This document shows positions 1 through 9,673 of a stretch of 64,000 nt of DNA, piece by piece (position 1 is the first letter of the stretch; each line of letters opens with the position of its first letter). The translations under genes were made by a program, and so were the position numbers. Under the pieces are notes generated by a model. It had not been told where the DNA came from. It did not search any database and worked only from the letters and a program-made list of their open reading frames with translations. Origin of the DNA: Thioalkalivibrio paradoxus (GTDB lineage Bacteria > Pseudomonadota > Gammaproteobacteria > Ectothiorhodospirales > Ectothiorhodospiraceae); contig JAABSC010000001.1 in NCBI GenBank assembly GCA_011390565.1, forward strand, positions 711,178-775,177. Reading direction: 5' to 3'.

Positions 1-1140
1 GCCCGTGTAGGAGACCTCCCCGACGGCGTACAGGCCCGGGAGGTCGGTGCGGCCGTGGCGATCGACCCGGACGCCGCCGCAGGTGTAATGCGCGGCGGGC
101 ACCACCGGCAGGGGCTCGGTCGTCATGTCGAATCCATATTCGAGGCAGCGCTGGTGAATCATCGGGAAGTGCTCGCGAACGAACTCCGGCGGCCGATGGC
201 TGATGTCGAGGTACACGTGGTCCAGGCCGAGGCGCTTCATTTCATTGTCGATGGCGCGGGCGACGATGTCGCGAGGCGCAAGTTCGGCCCGCGCATCGAA
301 TCGCTTCATGAACCGGTCTCCGTCCGGAAGCACCAGGTGTCCGCCTTCACCCCGGACCGCCTCGGAGATCAGAAACGATTTGGCCTGCGGATGGAACAGG
401 CACGTTGGGTGGAACTGCATGAACTCCATGTTCGCGACCCGGCACCCGGCACGCCACGCCATCGCAATGCCATCACCGGTGGCGCCGTCGGGATTGGAGT
501 TGTACAGGTAGACCTTGCTCGCGCCCCCGGTTGCCAGAATCACCACGGGGGCGAGAACCGTCACCACCTGGCGTGTCTCGCCATCCTGCACATAGGCGCC
601 GATGACGCGCGGGACGGAATCGTCGGTATCCACGATCAGGTCCACCGCGAGATGACGCTCGAACACTTCGATGTGTGGCTGTCCCCGTGCCGTGCCGACC
701 AGCGCTTCCTCGATCGCCTGCCCGGTGGCGTCGGCAGCATGCGCCACCCGGCGGGCGCTGTGCCCACCTTCGCGGGTCAGGTGGAGACGGCTGCGGCCGT
801 CATGCGCTTCGCGGGTGAACGGCACTCCCAGACCCAGCAGCCACTGAATCGCTTCGGGTCCCGCGGCTACCGTCTGGCGCACGGCTTCGACATCGCAAAG
901 CCCCGCTCCGGCGTCCAGCGTGTCGGCCACGTGGGCTTCGAAGGAGTCGGTCGCGTCGAGGACCGCGGAGATGCCGCCCTGCGCGTAACGGGTGCTGCCC
1001 TCGTCCACTGGCCCCTTGCTGATCACCGCGACGCGCCGGAAAGGAGCGAGATGGAGCGCGGCGGTGAGGCCCGCTGCACCGCTGCCGACGATGAGGACAT
1101 CAAACCGTTGCGCGCTCAGGCCCTGTTGAGTTGCGCCCAT
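1..1140 (-). CDS. nadB: L-aspartate oxidase NadB (3' end cut by window)
   Basis: First step of de novo NAD synthesis: flavin-dependent oxidation of L-aspartate to iminoaspartate in the cytoplasm. Translating the minus strand from ATG 1138-1140 gives 380 uninterrupted codons. A dinucleotide-binding motif GSGAAGL lies at residues 19-25, followed by family-typical stretches such as [29 protein letters not shown] and YTCGGV. NadB is usually about 530 residues, so the last quarter lies outside the window. The gene is divergent from rpoE, a common gammaproteobacterial arrangement. Identification is secure; the start is the first ATG and has only a weak ribosome site. Confidence 0.95.
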   Translation of the reverse strand, partial: MGATQQGLSAQRFDVLIVGSGAAGLTAALHLAPFRRVAVISKGPVDEGSTRYAQGGISAVLDATDSFEAHVADTLDAGAGLCDVEAVRQTVAAGPEAIQWLLGLGVPFTREAHDGRSRLHLTREGGHSARRVAHAADATGQAIEEALVGTARGQPHIEVFERHLAVDLIVDTDDSVPRVIGAYVQDGETRQVVTVLAPVVILATGGASKVYLYNSNPDGATGDGIAMAWRAGCRVANMEFMQFHPTCLFHPQAKSFLISEAVRGEGGHLVLPDGDRFMKRFDARAELAPRDIVARAIDNEMKRLGLDHVYLDISHRPPEFVREHFPMIHQRCLEYGFDMTTEPLPVVPAAHYTCGGVRVDRHGRTDLPGLYAVGEVSYTG

Positions 1141-1211
1141 GGCTCAGGTAACGTTCCGGCGTTGTTTCATCTGCGTCGACAGAAGACGCAGAGCGTTTGG
1201 GCGTTGTCGGC

Positions 1212-1239
1212 GAACTTCAGGATGGTCACGGGGTCCATG
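1212..1239 (+). promoter_or_regulatory. candidate sigma-E (AlgU/RpoE) promoter of rpoE
   Basis: A perfect -35 GAACTT at 1212-1217 is followed, after 16 bases, by TCCATG at 1234. The -10 matches the sigma-E consensus TCTGA only partly. Position before rpoE fits the autoregulation known for rpoE/algU operons. The -35 is seen directly; the function is inferred. Confidence 0.5.
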
Positions 1240-1283
1240 TATTCAAGATTACCGAAGTCGGGGTTCCATGCGGGAGTCCCCAC

Positions 1284-1862
1284 ATGAGCGAGAAGGCTTC
1301 GGACGAGGCCCTGGTGAAGCGCGTTCAACGTGGCGAGAAGGCTGCATTTGACATCCTGGTTCTCAAGTATCAGCACAAGATCATCAACCTCGTGGGTCGT
1401 TATGTCCATGACCACGCGGCTGCGCTGGATGTATCCCAGGAAGCGTTCATCAAGGCCTATCGCGGCCTCGCGAACTTTCGCGGAGAGAGCGCGTTCTACA
1501 CGTGGTTGTACCGAATTGCCATCAACACCGCAAAGAACCATCTGGTGGCCCAGGGGCGGCGTCGTCCCGAGGCCGAAATCGACGCCCAGGACGCCGAGCA
1601 GATCGGCGGTGATTCTGCGCTGAAGGACAATGCAACCCCGGAAGGGGAGTTGTTGTCAGAAGAGATACAGGCGGCCGTGCAAAGGACGATCGAAAGGTTG
1701 CCGGATGACTTGAGAACCGCGATTACCCTGCGCGAACTGGAAGGGATGAGTTACGAAGAGATCGCCCAGACCATGGGATGCCCGATCGGCACCGTCCGTT
1801 CGCGCATCTTCCGGGCCAGGGAGGCCATCGACCGGACCTTGCGTCCTTTGCTGAACGACTGA
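1284..1862 (+). CDS. rpoE: RNA polymerase sigma-E factor (RpoE/AlgU)
   Basis: ECF sigma factor of the envelope-stress response, 192 residues. Region 2 includes DVSQEAFIKAYRG and the FYTWLYRIAINTAKN core; region 4 is the helix-turn-helix around EIAQTMGCPIGTVRSRIFRAREAI. I chose ATG 1284 (MSEKASDEALVKRV) because it matches the normal N-terminus, although the frame is open further upstream. It is followed 11 bp later by its anti-sigma factor rseA, then rseB, rseC and the protease mucD, the standard algU-mucABCD order. Confidence 0.97.
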   Translation: MSEKASDEALVKRVQRGEKAAFDILVLKYQHKIINLVGRYVHDHAAALDVSQEAFIKAYRGLANFRGESAFYTWLYRIAINTAKNHLVAQGRRRPEAEIDAQDAEQIGGDSALKDNATPEGELLSEEIQAAVQRTIERLPDDLRTAITLRELEGMSYEEIAQTMGCPIGTVRSRIFRAREAIDRTLRPLLND

Positions 1863-1873
1863 ATGAGCCCAAC

Positions 1874-2416
1874 ATGAACAGCGAGAACACCCAAGTTTCC
1901 AAAACCGAGCGCCTCTCCGCTTTGGTCGACAACGAAACCGATGCCTTCGAAACCCGAAGACTCATCGACGAACTGGTCCGGTCGGAAGGCGACAGGGCCC
2001 AGTGGGCCCGGTATCACCTGATCGGTGACAGTCTGCGGGGCGGGATGAAGCAGGTGGCCCCGGCCAGCTTTCTCGACGGTGTCCGTGAGGGAATCGCGGA
2101 CGAAGAGCCGTTTGCACTGGCGGAGCCTGAAACCGCCCGCAGCCCCTGGCTTCGCCCGGTCGCGGGATTGGGTGTGGCGGCGACGGTTGCCGCGGTTACG
2201 CTTCTCGGGTTCCAGATGATGGTGACCCAGGGGCTGGATGATGGGGCTCCTGCAAACACGACGGTGCAGGTGGCGCCGGTTGTCGAGCCGTCCACAACCG
2301 AGGTTGCCGAGACGCCGGACCCGAGGTTTGCCCGCTATCTCGAGAATCATGCAGAGCTGCTGACTCCCGGGTCTTCGGCGTTCGCCCGGGTTCGAAATTC
2401 GGTCGACGGCGATTGA
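1874..2416 (+). CDS. rseA: anti-sigma-E factor RseA (MucA)
   Basis: Inner-membrane anti-sigma factor, 180 residues. The N-terminal cytoplasmic domain (about residues 10-85; LSALVDNE, RWARYHLIGDSLRG-like region) would bind RpoE. One transmembrane segment lies at about 96-116, and the periplasmic tail would bind RseB and be cut by regulated proteolysis on stress. ATG 1874 is chosen because it follows the rpoE stop by 11 bp and gives the usual family N-terminus; the open frame extends upstream into rpoE and is not used. Assignment rests on domain layout and on the position between rpoE and rseB. Confidence 0.93.
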   Translation: MNSENTQVSKTERLSALVDNETDAFETRRLIDELVRSEGDRAQWARYHLIGDSLRGGMKQVAPASFLDGVREGIADEEPFALAEPETARSPWLRPVAGLGVAATVAAVTLLGFQMMVTQGLDDGAPANTTVQVAPVVEPSTTEVAETPDPRFARYLENHAELLTPGSSAFARVRNSVDGD

Positions 2417-2423
2417 TTCCGGC

Positions 2424-3416
2424 ATGAGGGGTTGGTTCTCGCTGCTTCCACTGGCGCTGCTGGCTCTGCTGTCCGGGGCGGCTGGAGCTGGAGCGATGGA
2501 GCCGTCGGAATGGCTCGAGCGGATGAAGCAAAGCATCCATCATCACAGCTATTCAGGGACCTTCATCCTGCAGCGTGGTGACCGCATCGACACCGTACGC
2601 ATCGTGCACGCCGTCGAGGACGACGGCTACCGCGAGCGGCTGCAGACCCTGACCGGATCGGCTCGGGAGGTGATTCGGTCCGTGGATCGGTTGCGTACGT
2701 TCGAAGGCGAGGGCGCCGAGACGTTGGGCGGCCCGCAACAGGGACCGCAGTGGCCACCGGCCATTGCCACCGCACTCCTGCAGAACGGAGCCCACTACGA
2801 GTTGATGTCGCCGGGGCGCGACCGCATCGCGGGCCTGCCCTGCTACATGCTTCATGCCAAGGCGCAGGACGCATTGCGCTACAGCCAGAAATACTGCGTT
2901 CACGACGACACCGGTGTGCCGCTGCTGAGCGAACTGATCGACGGCGATGGCCAGTTGCTGGAACGGCTGGTGTTCACCGAACTCGAGTTTCTGGACGTGG
3001 TGTTCGAAGATGCATTGGAAGCCCGCGACTGCGATGCCCGCCACATCGAGGTCCGTGCCGGTGCCGAACAGGATAACGGCGGTGAGATGGACGGCCCATG
3101 GTGGTTTGAGGATCTGCCGCCCGGGTTCAGCCCGATCATTGTGACGGAACGTCAGTTCGTTCCCGATGCCCCGGCGTCGCTCCATTTCGTATTGAGCGAC
3201 GGTCTTGCGACGGTCTCGGTGTACATCGACGAGGCTGCTGAACGCTCGCAGGTATTCGAAGGGGCTACGCGCTCCGGCGCCACGCATGCGGTCGCGCGGC
3301 CGTTGGCGGGACACCAGGTGACGGTGGTGGGCGAAGTTCCGCAGAAGACCGTGCAATGGATTGCGGATTCCACTCGGTTCGAGCCACCCGTCGTGACGCC
3401 GGCTTCCGGAAACTGA
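2424..3416 (+). CDS. rseB: sigma-E regulator RseB (MucB), periplasmic
   Basis: Periplasmic protein of 330 residues that binds the RseA tail and senses mislocalised envelope lipids or lipopolysaccharide. A Sec signal peptide covers residues 1-24 (hydrophobic core LLPLALLALLSGAAG, then AGAMEP). The large N-terminal MucB/RseB lipid-binding domain follows (HHHSYSGTFILQRGD typical), then a smaller C-terminal domain from about residue 215. It starts 7 bp after rseA and is translated with it. Confidence 0.93.
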   Translation: MRGWFSLLPLALLALLSGAAGAGAMEPSEWLERMKQSIHHHSYSGTFILQRGDRIDTVRIVHAVEDDGYRERLQTLTGSAREVIRSVDRLRTFEGEGAETLGGPQQGPQWPPAIATALLQNGAHYELMSPGRDRIAGLPCYMLHAKAQDALRYSQKYCVHDDTGVPLLSELIDGDGQLLERLVFTELEFLDVVFEDALEARDCDARHIEVRAGAEQDNGGEMDGPWWFEDLPPGFSPIIVTERQFVPDAPASLHFVLSDGLATVSVYIDEAAERSQVFEGATRSGATHAVARPLAGHQVTVVGEVPQKTVQWIADSTRFEPPVVTPASGN

Positions 3417-3426
3417 GGACGTCACC

Positions 3427-3879
3427 ATGTCCGACTGGATGGAAGAGCACGGTGTGGTGGTGTCGGTGTCGGATGGCTGGGCAACGGTTCGCGTCCAGCG
3501 GCAATCGACCTGTGGCTCCTGTTCTGCGCGCAGCGGTTGCGGCAACGGGGTACTGTCCGAGGTGCTCGGGCGGCGAGCCCTGGAACTCCGCGTTCCGAAT
3601 CGGGAGCGCCTGCAGCCGGGTGATCGGGTGACGCTGGGGATTCGCGACCGATCCCTGGTGTCCGGCGCGGTCGTCATGTATCTGTTGCCGCTCGCGGGTC
3701 TGATCGGCGTCCCGGCTTTGCTGTCGATCCTGATACCCGGAGTGACCGAGGGCTGGCTGGTCCTCAGCGGGCTCGCGGGATTTGGGCTCGGTCTGCTCGC
3801 GGTCCGGTGGTGGCTGCGCCGACAGGGCAATCGGTTCGACCCGGTACTGCTTGCGCACCAGCCATCCTCGGTGGTTTGA
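3427..3879 (+). CDS. rseC: SoxR-reducing system / sigma-E regulator RseC (MucC)
   Basis: Integral inner-membrane protein of 150 residues. An N-terminal cytoplasmic domain carries three cysteines (C29, C32, C38 in TCGSCSARSGCG). Two transmembrane helices follow at about 79-102 and 110-130. RseC is linked to sigma-E modulation, SoxR reduction and thiamine-related redox functions; which applies here cannot be seen. It starts 10 bp after rseB and closes the regulatory operon. Confidence 0.9.
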   Translation: MSDWMEEHGVVVSVSDGWATVRVQRQSTCGSCSARSGCGNGVLSEVLGRRALELRVPNRERLQPGDRVTLGIRDRSLVSGAVVMYLLPLAGLIGVPALLSILIPGVTEGWLVLSGLAGFGLGLLAVRWWLRRQGNRFDPVLLAHQPSSVV

Positions 3880-3980
3880 GACTCCGGAATTCCGCGGTGC
3901 GGCGCCGGATGACGAGGGCGTCGGGTCGCGGGTCCTTTTGTCGGGGCTCCAGGGTTCCGGGAAAATCCGCAGTCCCCGGG

Positions 3981-4008
3981 GAACTTGCCGATGTCCGACG
4001 CCTCTAGA
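3981..4008 (+). promoter_or_regulatory. sigma-E promoter of mucD
   Basis: GAACTT at 3981-3986, exactly 16 bases, then TCTAGA at 4003-4008. This is a near-consensus sigma-E promoter (GAACTT-N16-TCTGA). The predicted transcript would start about 26-30 bases before the mucD ATG at 4040, leaving room for the GAGAAGG ribosome site at 4027-4033. It lies in the 160-bp gap between rseC and mucD and implies that mucD is transcribed separately by RpoE. Confidence 0.75.
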
Positions 4009-4039
4009 CGTGTACTCCCGATAACTTGAGAAGGTTGAT

Positions 4040-5440
4040 ATGAAAGTATATTCCTGGCCACTGGTCCTCGTGTTGCTGTGGGCCGTGGCATTGCCATCCG
4101 CGGCACGTACGCTACCCGATTTCGTTCCACTCGTTGAGCAGAACAGCCTTGCGGTCGTGAATATCTCATCGTCCCGTGAACAGACCGTGGCGTCGGGTTC
4201 CGGCACCATGCCTGAATTCCCCCCGGGGTCACCGTTCGAGGATCTGTTCGAGCGCTTCTTCGGGGAACGCGGCACACCGCAACCGTTTGAACGCAGTGCC
4301 ATGGGGTCGGGCTTCATCTACACGGACGATGGCTACATCCTGACCAACCACCACGTGGTTGACGGAGCCTCGGAGATCACCGTCCGGTTATCGGACCGCC
4401 GCGTGTTCAGCGCCGAACTGATCGGTTCCGATGCCCAGAGCGACATCGCTGTACTGAAAATCGAGGCAGAGGATCTGCCCACGCTGGAACTGGGGTCCTC
4501 CGAACACCTGAAGGTCGGCGAATGGGTGCTGGCGATCGGTTCGCCGTTTGGCTTCGATCATTCGGTCACTGCCGGCATCGTCAGTGCCAAGGGTCGCAGC
4601 CTGCCCTCCGATAACTACGTGCCCTTTATCCAGACCGACGTCGCGATCAATCCCGGAAACTCCGGCGGCCCCCTGTTCAATCTGGATGGCGAGGTCGTCG
4701 GCATCAACTCGCAGATCTACAGCCGTACCGGCGGCTTCATGGGCCTGTCGTTTGCGATTCCGATCGAAATGGCGGTCGAGGTGGCCGAGCAGCTGCGTGA
4801 TACCGGCGTGGTGACTCGCGGCTGGCTGGGCGTTTTGATTCAGGAAGTTACGCGTGAACTTGCCGATTCCTTTGGCATGAACCGCCCGACGGGTGCCCTG
4901 GTGGCACAGGTCCAGCCGGAGAGTCCCGCCGAACGTGCCGGTTTCCGTAGCGGTGACGTGATCCTGAGGTTCAATGGTATCGAAGTGCCCCGTTCCAGTG
5001 CATTGCCGCCGATCGTGGGACGCACGCCCGTGGGTGCCGAGGTGGACGTCGATGTGCGCCGCGGGAACCAGGAGATCACCATTCCGGTGACGATCGACGC
5101 GCTGCCCGAAGCGGTGGCCAGTGCGCGAGGGACGCCACCGCCGATGACCCGCCCGCAGAGTTTCCTGGGCATGCAGCTGGAGCCGCTGGCCCCGGAGGAA
5201 CGTCTGGCGATGGGGTTGGGGGACGCGGGAGTCCGGGTGATCGAAGTCACCGGGGATCCGGCGCGCGCTGCCGGCATTCGGGCCGGGGACGTGATCGTGC
5301 AGCTCGGCGGCGAACCGGTCGGCTCGCCGGAAGATCTGAAGGAAAACGCTCAAGCTGCGCCGGAGGGTCGCTCGGTACCCGTGTTGGTCCATCGGGACGG
5401 CACTCCGGTATTCATCGCGTTGCGCATTCCGGCCTCCTGA
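4040..5440 (+). CDS. mucD: periplasmic serine protease MucD/DegP family (HtrA)
   Basis: HtrA-family protease/chaperone of the periplasm, 466 residues. Signal peptide at residues 1-22. The trypsin-like domain has catalytic triad H105 (LTNHHVV), D135 (SDIAVLK) and S208 (GNSGGP). Two C-terminal PDZ domains follow at about 262-350 and 370-460, as in MucD and DegP. It degrades misfolded envelope proteins and in AlgU systems restrains sigma-E activation. It has its own sigma-E promoter. Confidence 0.95.
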   Translation: MKVYSWPLVLVLLWAVALPSAARTLPDFVPLVEQNSLAVVNISSSREQTVASGSGTMPEFPPGSPFEDLFERFFGERGTPQPFERSAMGSGFIYTDDGYILTNHHVVDGASEITVRLSDRRVFSAELIGSDAQSDIAVLKIEAEDLPTLELGSSEHLKVGEWVLAIGSPFGFDHSVTAGIVSAKGRSLPSDNYVPFIQTDVAINPGNSGGPLFNLDGEVVGINSQIYSRTGGFMGLSFAIPIEMAVEVAEQLRDTGVVTRGWLGVLIQEVTRELADSFGMNRPTGALVAQVQPESPAERAGFRSGDVILRFNGIEVPRSSALPPIVGRTPVGAEVDVDVRRGNQEITIPVTIDALPEAVASARGTPPPMTRPQSFLGMQLEPLAPEERLAMGLGDAGVRVIEVTGDPARAAGIRAGDVIVQLGGEPVGSPEDLKENAQAAPEGRSVPVLVHRDGTPVFIALRIPAS

Positions 5441-5450
5441 GCCCGGATCG

Positions 5451-5474
5451 GGGGTGTCGGGTCGCCGACACCCC
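5451..5474 (+). terminator. GC-rich stem-loop after mucD (no T-run)
   Basis: A perfect 10-bp stem GGGGTGTCGG / CCGACACCCC with loop GTCG lies 10 bp after the mucD stop and just upstream of the GTG of the next gene. It lacks a poly-T tail, so it may be a weak or Rho-assisted terminator, a 3' mRNA stabiliser, or a leader structure for the following gene. Confidence 0.45.
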
Positions 5475-5485
5475 ACGGGACACTC

Positions 5486-5752
5486 GTGACTTCCAACGCT
5501 GAGCGGCCCGCGCCGCTGCTTTCCCTTTATTTCCGGGACGGATGTTGTCTCTGCGATCAGATGGCCGCGGAACTTTCGGCACTGGAATGCCGTTATACTT
5601 TCGCGCTCGAACGTATCGACATCGATGAAGATCCTGGCCTGGCGCTTCGTTTCAATGCCAAGGTCCCGGTGCTGGCAGTGAACGGAGACATCCTGTGCTG
5701 CCATCGCCTCGATACAGCCGCATTGATCGAAGAGCTGACCCGGCATGACTGA
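5486..5752 (+). CDS. glutaredoxin-like (DUF836) thioredoxin-fold protein
   Basis: Small 88-residue thioredoxin-fold protein starting with GTG. It has a C-x-x-C site (C20-C23, in RDGCCLCD), the strand [10 protein letters not shown] and the cis-proline region KVPVLAVNG, as in the DUF836/glutaredoxin-like family. It ends in an 8-bp overlap with lepA, so the two are translationally coupled. The substrate is unknown. Similar small genes commonly lie beside lepA in gammaproteobacteria. Confidence 0.85.
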   Translation: MTSNAERPAPLLSLYFRDGCCLCDQMAAELSALECRYTFALERIDIDEDPGLALRFNAKVPVLAVNGDILCCHRLDTAALIEELTRHD

Positions 5753-7550
5753 GCCCCGACTGACCCGAAATTTCTCCATCATCGCCCACATCGACCACGG
5801 CAAGTCCACGCTCGCGGACCGGCTGATCCAGTCCTGCGGTGGCCTGAGCGAGCGCGAGATGGCCGAACAGGTCCTCGATTCGATGGATCTCGAGCGCGAA
5901 CGCGGGATCACCATCAAGGCCCAGAGCGTGTCGCTGTACTACGATGCCGCCGACGGGCAGCGCTACCAGCTGAACTTCATCGACACCCCGGGCCACGTCG
6001 ATTTTTCCTATGAAGTCTCGCGTTCTCTGGCCGCCTGCGAAGGGGCGTTGCTCGTCGTCGACGCGTCCCAGGGTGTCGAGGCGCAGAGCGTCGCGAACTG
6101 CTACACCGCGATCGATCAGGGGCTGGAAGTGGTTCCGGTGCTGAACAAGATCGATCTGCCGGCCGCGGATCCCGACCGGGTCGCGACCGAGATCGAGGAC
6201 GTCATCGGCATCGAGGCGGAGAACGCGCTTCGGGTTTCCGCGAAGACCGGGGTCGGAGTGCCCGAACTGCTGGAAGAGATCGTTCGGAGGATTCCACCCC
6301 CGGAGGGCGACGCGGAAGCGCCACTGCAGGCGTTGGTCATCGACTCGTGGTACGACAATTACCTGGGCGTGGTCGCGCTGGTGCGCGTCAAGTCGGGACG
6401 CCTGCACGCAAAGCGGCGCGTCATCGCGATGTCCGTGGGGCGCGTGTACGAGGTCGACCGGGTGGGTGTGTTTGCTCCGAAACCCGTGGATCGGCCGTTC
6501 CTGGACGTCGGGGACGTCGGCTACCTCATCGCCAACATCAAGGACATCTCCGGGGCGAAGGTCGGGGATACCTTCACTGACGCGCAGAAACCGGCGACGA
6601 CTCCGCTGCCGGGCTTCAAGGAAGTACAGCCCCGGGTGTTCGCCGGCATGTTTCCGATCAGCGCGGAGGATTTCAACGACCTGCGCGAGGCGCTGGAGAA
6701 GCTGCGTCTGAACGATGCCGCGCTGTATTTCGAGCCGGAGACTTCGCAGGCACTGGGCTTCGGGTTCCGCTGCGGATTCCTGGGTATGCTGCACATGGAA
6801 ATCGTGCAGGAGCGCCTGGAACGGGAATACGACCTCGATCTGATCACCACCGCGCCGACCGTGGTGTACGAAGTCGCCAAAACCAGCGGCGATGTGGTTC
6901 CGGTCCACAACCCCTCGGAGTTGCCGCCTGCCAACGAGATCGACGAGATCCGTGAACCGATCATCCTCGCGAACATCCTGGTACCCCAGGACTTCGTCGG
7001 AGCGGTCATGACCCTGTGCCAGGAGAAGCGTGGGGTGCAGGTGAAGATGCAGTACATGGGCCGGCAGGTGGCGTTGTCCTACGAGATGCCGATGTCGGAG
7101 GTCGTGCTCGATTTCTTCGACCGGCTGAAATCGGCGACCAAGGGCTACGCCTCATTCGACTATCAGCCCCTGCGTTTCCAGGCGGCCCCGCTGGTGCGGG
7201 TGGACATCCTGATCAATGGAGAGCGGGTCGACGCGCTTTCGGCTATTCTCCATCGCGATCAGGCGCAGAGCCGGGGTCGGGAGTTGACCGAGCGCATGTG
7301 CGACATCATTCCGCGGCAGATGTTCGAGGTCGCGATTCAGGCCACGATCGGTTCCAAGGTCATCGCCCGCTCGACGGTGAAGGCCCTGCGCAAGAATGTG
7401 CTCGCCAAGTGTTACGGAGGCGACGTCTCGCGCAAGCGGAAGCTTCTGGAGAAGCAGAAGGCGGGCAAGCGGCGCATGAAGCAGATCGGAAGGGTGGATG
7501 TTCCGCAGGAGGCGTTTCTCGCCGTGTTGTCCACCGGTGACAAATCGTAG
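5745..7550 (+). CDS. lepA: translation elongation factor 4 (LepA)
   Basis: Ribosome-associated GTPase EF4, 601 residues, the full family length. The G1 motif AHIDHGKST starts near residue 14, followed by DTPGHVDF and NKIDLPAA. The EF-G-like domains and the LepA-specific C-terminal domain ([26 protein letters not shown]) are intact. The start ATG lies inside the end of the preceding gene. Downstream is lepB after a 207-bp gap that contains a palindromic repeat. Confidence 0.98.
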   Translation: MTEPRLTRNFSIIAHIDHGKSTLADRLIQSCGGLSEREMAEQVLDSMDLERERGITIKAQSVSLYYDAADGQRYQLNFIDTPGHVDFSYEVSRSLAACEGALLVVDASQGVEAQSVANCYTAIDQGLEVVPVLNKIDLPAADPDRVATEIEDVIGIEAENALRVSAKTGVGVPELLEEIVRRIPPPEGDAEAPLQALVIDSWYDNYLGVVALVRVKSGRLHAKRRVIAMSVGRVYEVDRVGVFAPKPVDRPFLDVGDVGYLIANIKDISGAKVGDTFTDAQKPATTPLPGFKEVQPRVFAGMFPISAEDFNDLREALEKLRLNDAALYFEPETSQALGFGFRCGFLGMLHMEIVQERLEREYDLDLITTAPTVVYEVAKTSGDVVPVHNPSELPPANEIDEIREPIILANILVPQDFVGAVMTLCQEKRGVQVKMQYMGRQVALSYEMPMSEVVLDFFDRLKSATKGYASFDYQPLRFQAAPLVRVDILINGERVDALSAILHRDQAQSRGRELTERMCDIIPRQMFEVAIQATIGSKVIARSTVKALRKNVLAKCYGGDVSRKRKLLEKQKAGKRRMKQIGRVDVPQEAFLAVLSTGDKS

Positions 7551-7607
7551 TGTCCCGCGCGTGTTCCTCACGATCCCGCCGGGTTGGGACGTTAACGTGA
7601 AAATTGA

Positions 7608-7686
7608 GCCACGGAAGAAGACGGACATCACGGCAAAGGAATGGAATTCAAACTTCCTTCCGCTCGTTTCCGTGTTCTTCCGCGGC
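7608..7686. repeat. imperfect long palindrome, family A copy 1
   Basis: Left arm 7608-7625 (GCCACGGAAGAAGACGGA) pairs with right arm 7669-7686 with 16 of 18 bases matching. The 43-base centre is itself partly symmetrical around GGAATTC. The arms resemble those of the element at 12586-12674, so this is a dispersed extragenic palindrome. It occupies most of the lepA-lepB gap. Confidence 0.75.
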
Positions 7687-7757
7687 ACGCCCTTTCATCG
7701 TCAGGGGTGGCGCAGGGCCATGACAGTTGGACACGTTCTACAGGATAAGGATCGAGT

Positions 7758-8531
7758 ATGACGTTCAGCCTGGAGCTGATTTTGGTGCTGGCGACCCTCG
7801 TGACGGGGGTGATCTGGCTGACCTGGGCAGTGATCCGGCGGCGGCTCAGCCCCGAGCGTCAGGCCTCGATGCCCTGGTACGTCGATTATTCGCGGTCGTT
7901 CTTTCCCGTCTTGTTGATCGTGCTGGTGCTGCGCTCGTTCGTGGCCGAGCCATTTCGTATCCCATCCGGATCCATGATGCCGACGCTGCTGGTCGGCGAT
8001 TTCATCCTGGTGAACAAGTTCTCCTACGGGGTCCGCCTCCCCGTGACCCGCACGGTCATCCTGGACACGGGCCGTCCGGAGCGCGGCGACGTAGTCGTCT
8101 TCAAGTACCCGAGGAATCCGGCCGAGGACTACATCAAGCGCGTGGTCGGCCTTCCCGGGGACCTCATCGAGTTTCGTGACCGCACACTGTTCGTCAATGG
8201 CGAACCGCAGGCGCTGGAAAAACTCGGTCCCTACGACGGTGTGGGGTCGGGCCGGATGATGACGGGTGCGATGCGCTTCAGGGAATCGTTGGGCGAAGTG
8301 CCTCACGAGATCCTGATGCGGGAGAACGTTGCCGGGCTCAGTGGTTCCGTGCGGGTGCCGGAGGGGCACTACTTCATGGTTGGGGACAATCGGGACAACA
8401 GCAACGACAGCCGGATGTGGGGTTTCGTCCCCGAAGAACTGCTGGTGGGTCGCGCGCTCTTCATTTGGCTCAACTGGGACTACAATGGCGGAAACTGGGA
8501 CTTTTCCCGGATCGGCAACCGGATTCAGTGA
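7758..8531 (+). CDS. lepB: signal peptidase I (LepB)
   Basis: Membrane serine protease that removes Sec and Tat signal peptides, 257 residues. Two N-terminal transmembrane segments (about 4-25 and 47-62) precede the periplasmic catalytic domain. The catalytic dyad is S72 (PSGSMMPTL) and K127 (DYIKRVVGLPGD); box E is GDNRDNSNDSR. It follows lepA as in E. coli and is itself followed by a DUF4845 gene and rnc. Confidence 0.97.
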   Translation: MTFSLELILVLATLVTGVIWLTWAVIRRRLSPERQASMPWYVDYSRSFFPVLLIVLVLRSFVAEPFRIPSGSMMPTLLVGDFILVNKFSYGVRLPVTRTVILDTGRPERGDVVVFKYPRNPAEDYIKRVVGLPGDLIEFRDRTLFVNGEPQALEKLGPYDGVGSGRMMTGAMRFRESLGEVPHEILMRENVAGLSGSVRVPEGHYFMVGDNRDNSNDSRMWGFVPEELLVGRALFIWLNWDYNGGNWDFSRIGNRIQ

Positions 8532-8555
8532 TTCAGGGCGAGGGGAGGTACGGTC

Positions 8556-8933
8556 ATGACGAGATCCAGGGAACACATGCGCGGAATCGGAGCGATCACG
8601 GTGATCGTGATCCTGCTGTTCGTGGTGCTGGTCGGCAACTTCCTGCTGACGATGGGAACGGTCTACATGCAGTACTGGACCGTGCGCAACATCATGAGCG
8701 ATGTCGCAACGACGCCGGGTGCGTCCAAGCGCTCGCCGCAGCAGATCTGGAATGACATCGATCGGCGTTTCTCGATCAATTCCGTGTACGACAACGTCAC
8801 GCGCGAGAACTTCAGCTTCGAGGAAGTGGCGGACAACAAGTATCTGGTACTGGAATACGAGGTGCGCAAGCCCTATTTCGGCAACCTGGATATGGTGGCC
8901 AGTTTCGGGCGCCGCGATGCCCTTGCTCCCTGA
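8556..8933 (+). CDS. DUF4845 small membrane protein
   Basis: 125-residue protein with a type IV pilin-like N-terminal hydrophobic segment (residues about 9-33, GIGAITVIVILLFVVLVGNF) and a short C-terminal soluble part. Genes of this DUF4845 family typically lie between lepB and rnc in gammaproteobacteria. The function is unknown; the single helix and pseudopilin-like N-terminus suggest an inner-membrane anchor. Confidence 0.85.
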   Translation: MTRSREHMRGIGAITVIVILLFVVLVGNFLLTMGTVYMQYWTVRNIMSDVATTPGASKRSPQQIWNDIDRRFSINSVYDNVTRENFSFEEVADNKYLVLEYEVRKPYFGNLDMVASFGRRDALAP

Positions 8934-8968
8934 GGCGTGCCGCGGGGTTTCCCCGGCGACGTGAGGTG

Positions 8969-9673
8969 ATGTCGAAGGTTTTCGCGCCGCGTCGGCTGGC
9001 ATCCGGCTTTCGTGACCTGCTCCCTCCCGCCCTGCGTGAAGAGGCGTCTCTCGAACAGGCGCTGACCCATCGAAGTGCCGGTGGCCGGCACAACGAAAGG
9101 CTCGAGTTCCTGGGCGATGCCGTTCTCGGGCTGGTGATCGCCGAAACCCTGTACGATCGATTGCCCGAGGCTCCGGAGGGTGACCTGACGCGGCTGCGTG
9201 CGGCGTTGGTCAATCGGGAAGCCCTGGCGCAGATCGCCCGAGCCGCCGGTCTTGAAGGTTCTCTGACGCTGGGCGAGGGCGAGCGCAAGACGGGCGGACA
9301 GCGCCGCGAATCGATCCTGGCCGATGCCCTTGAGGCGTTGATCGGCGCCAGTTTCCAGGTGGCCGGTTTCGAGGCGGCTCGGGATTTCGTGCTGCGGTTG
9401 TACGACGAGCGGCTTTCGGACCTGCCCAGCGCGGAATCCCTGAAGGATCCGAAAACCCGGTTGCAGGAATTCCTGCAGGGGCGGGGCGATGCGCTTCCCG
9501 ACTACCGGGTGCTGGAAGTGAGTGGCCCCGATCATCGTCGGGAGTTCCTGGTCGAAACCTGGCTTCCCGGCCTCGGTTGGGGGTGTCAGGGACGCGGTCC
9601 GAGCCGGCGCCGGGCGGAACAGGTGGCGGCCCAGACGGCTCTGGAAAAACTGCAGACAGGAAAAACCGGATGA
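8969..9673 (+). CDS. rnc: ribonuclease III
   Basis: Double-strand-specific endoribonuclease for rRNA processing and mRNA turnover, 234 residues. The RNase III signature HNERLEFLGDAVL is at residues 41-53, and a C-terminal dsRNA-binding domain runs from about 157 (DPKTRLQEFLQGRG onward). ATG 8969 is preferred over the GTG three bases upstream because GTGAGG at 8961 then sits closer to a workable spacing. The stop overlaps the era start by 4 bp. Confidence 0.97.
   Translation: MSKVFAPRRLASGFRDLLPPALREEASLEQALTHRSAGGRHNERLEFLGDAVLGLVIAETLYDRLPEAPEGDLTRLRAALVNREALAQIARAAGLEGSLTLGEGERKTGGQRRESILADALEALIGASFQVAGFEAARDFVLRLYDERLSDLPSAESLKDPKTRLQEFLQGRGDALPDYRVLEVSGPDHRREFLVETWLPGLGWGCQGRGPSRRRAEQVAAQTALEKLQTGKTG

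Noticed and set aside
2553..4277. 574-codon minus-strand frame opposite rseB-rseC-mucD
   Set aside because: Antisense shadow; it would cover the mucD promoter and has no recognisable protein pattern.
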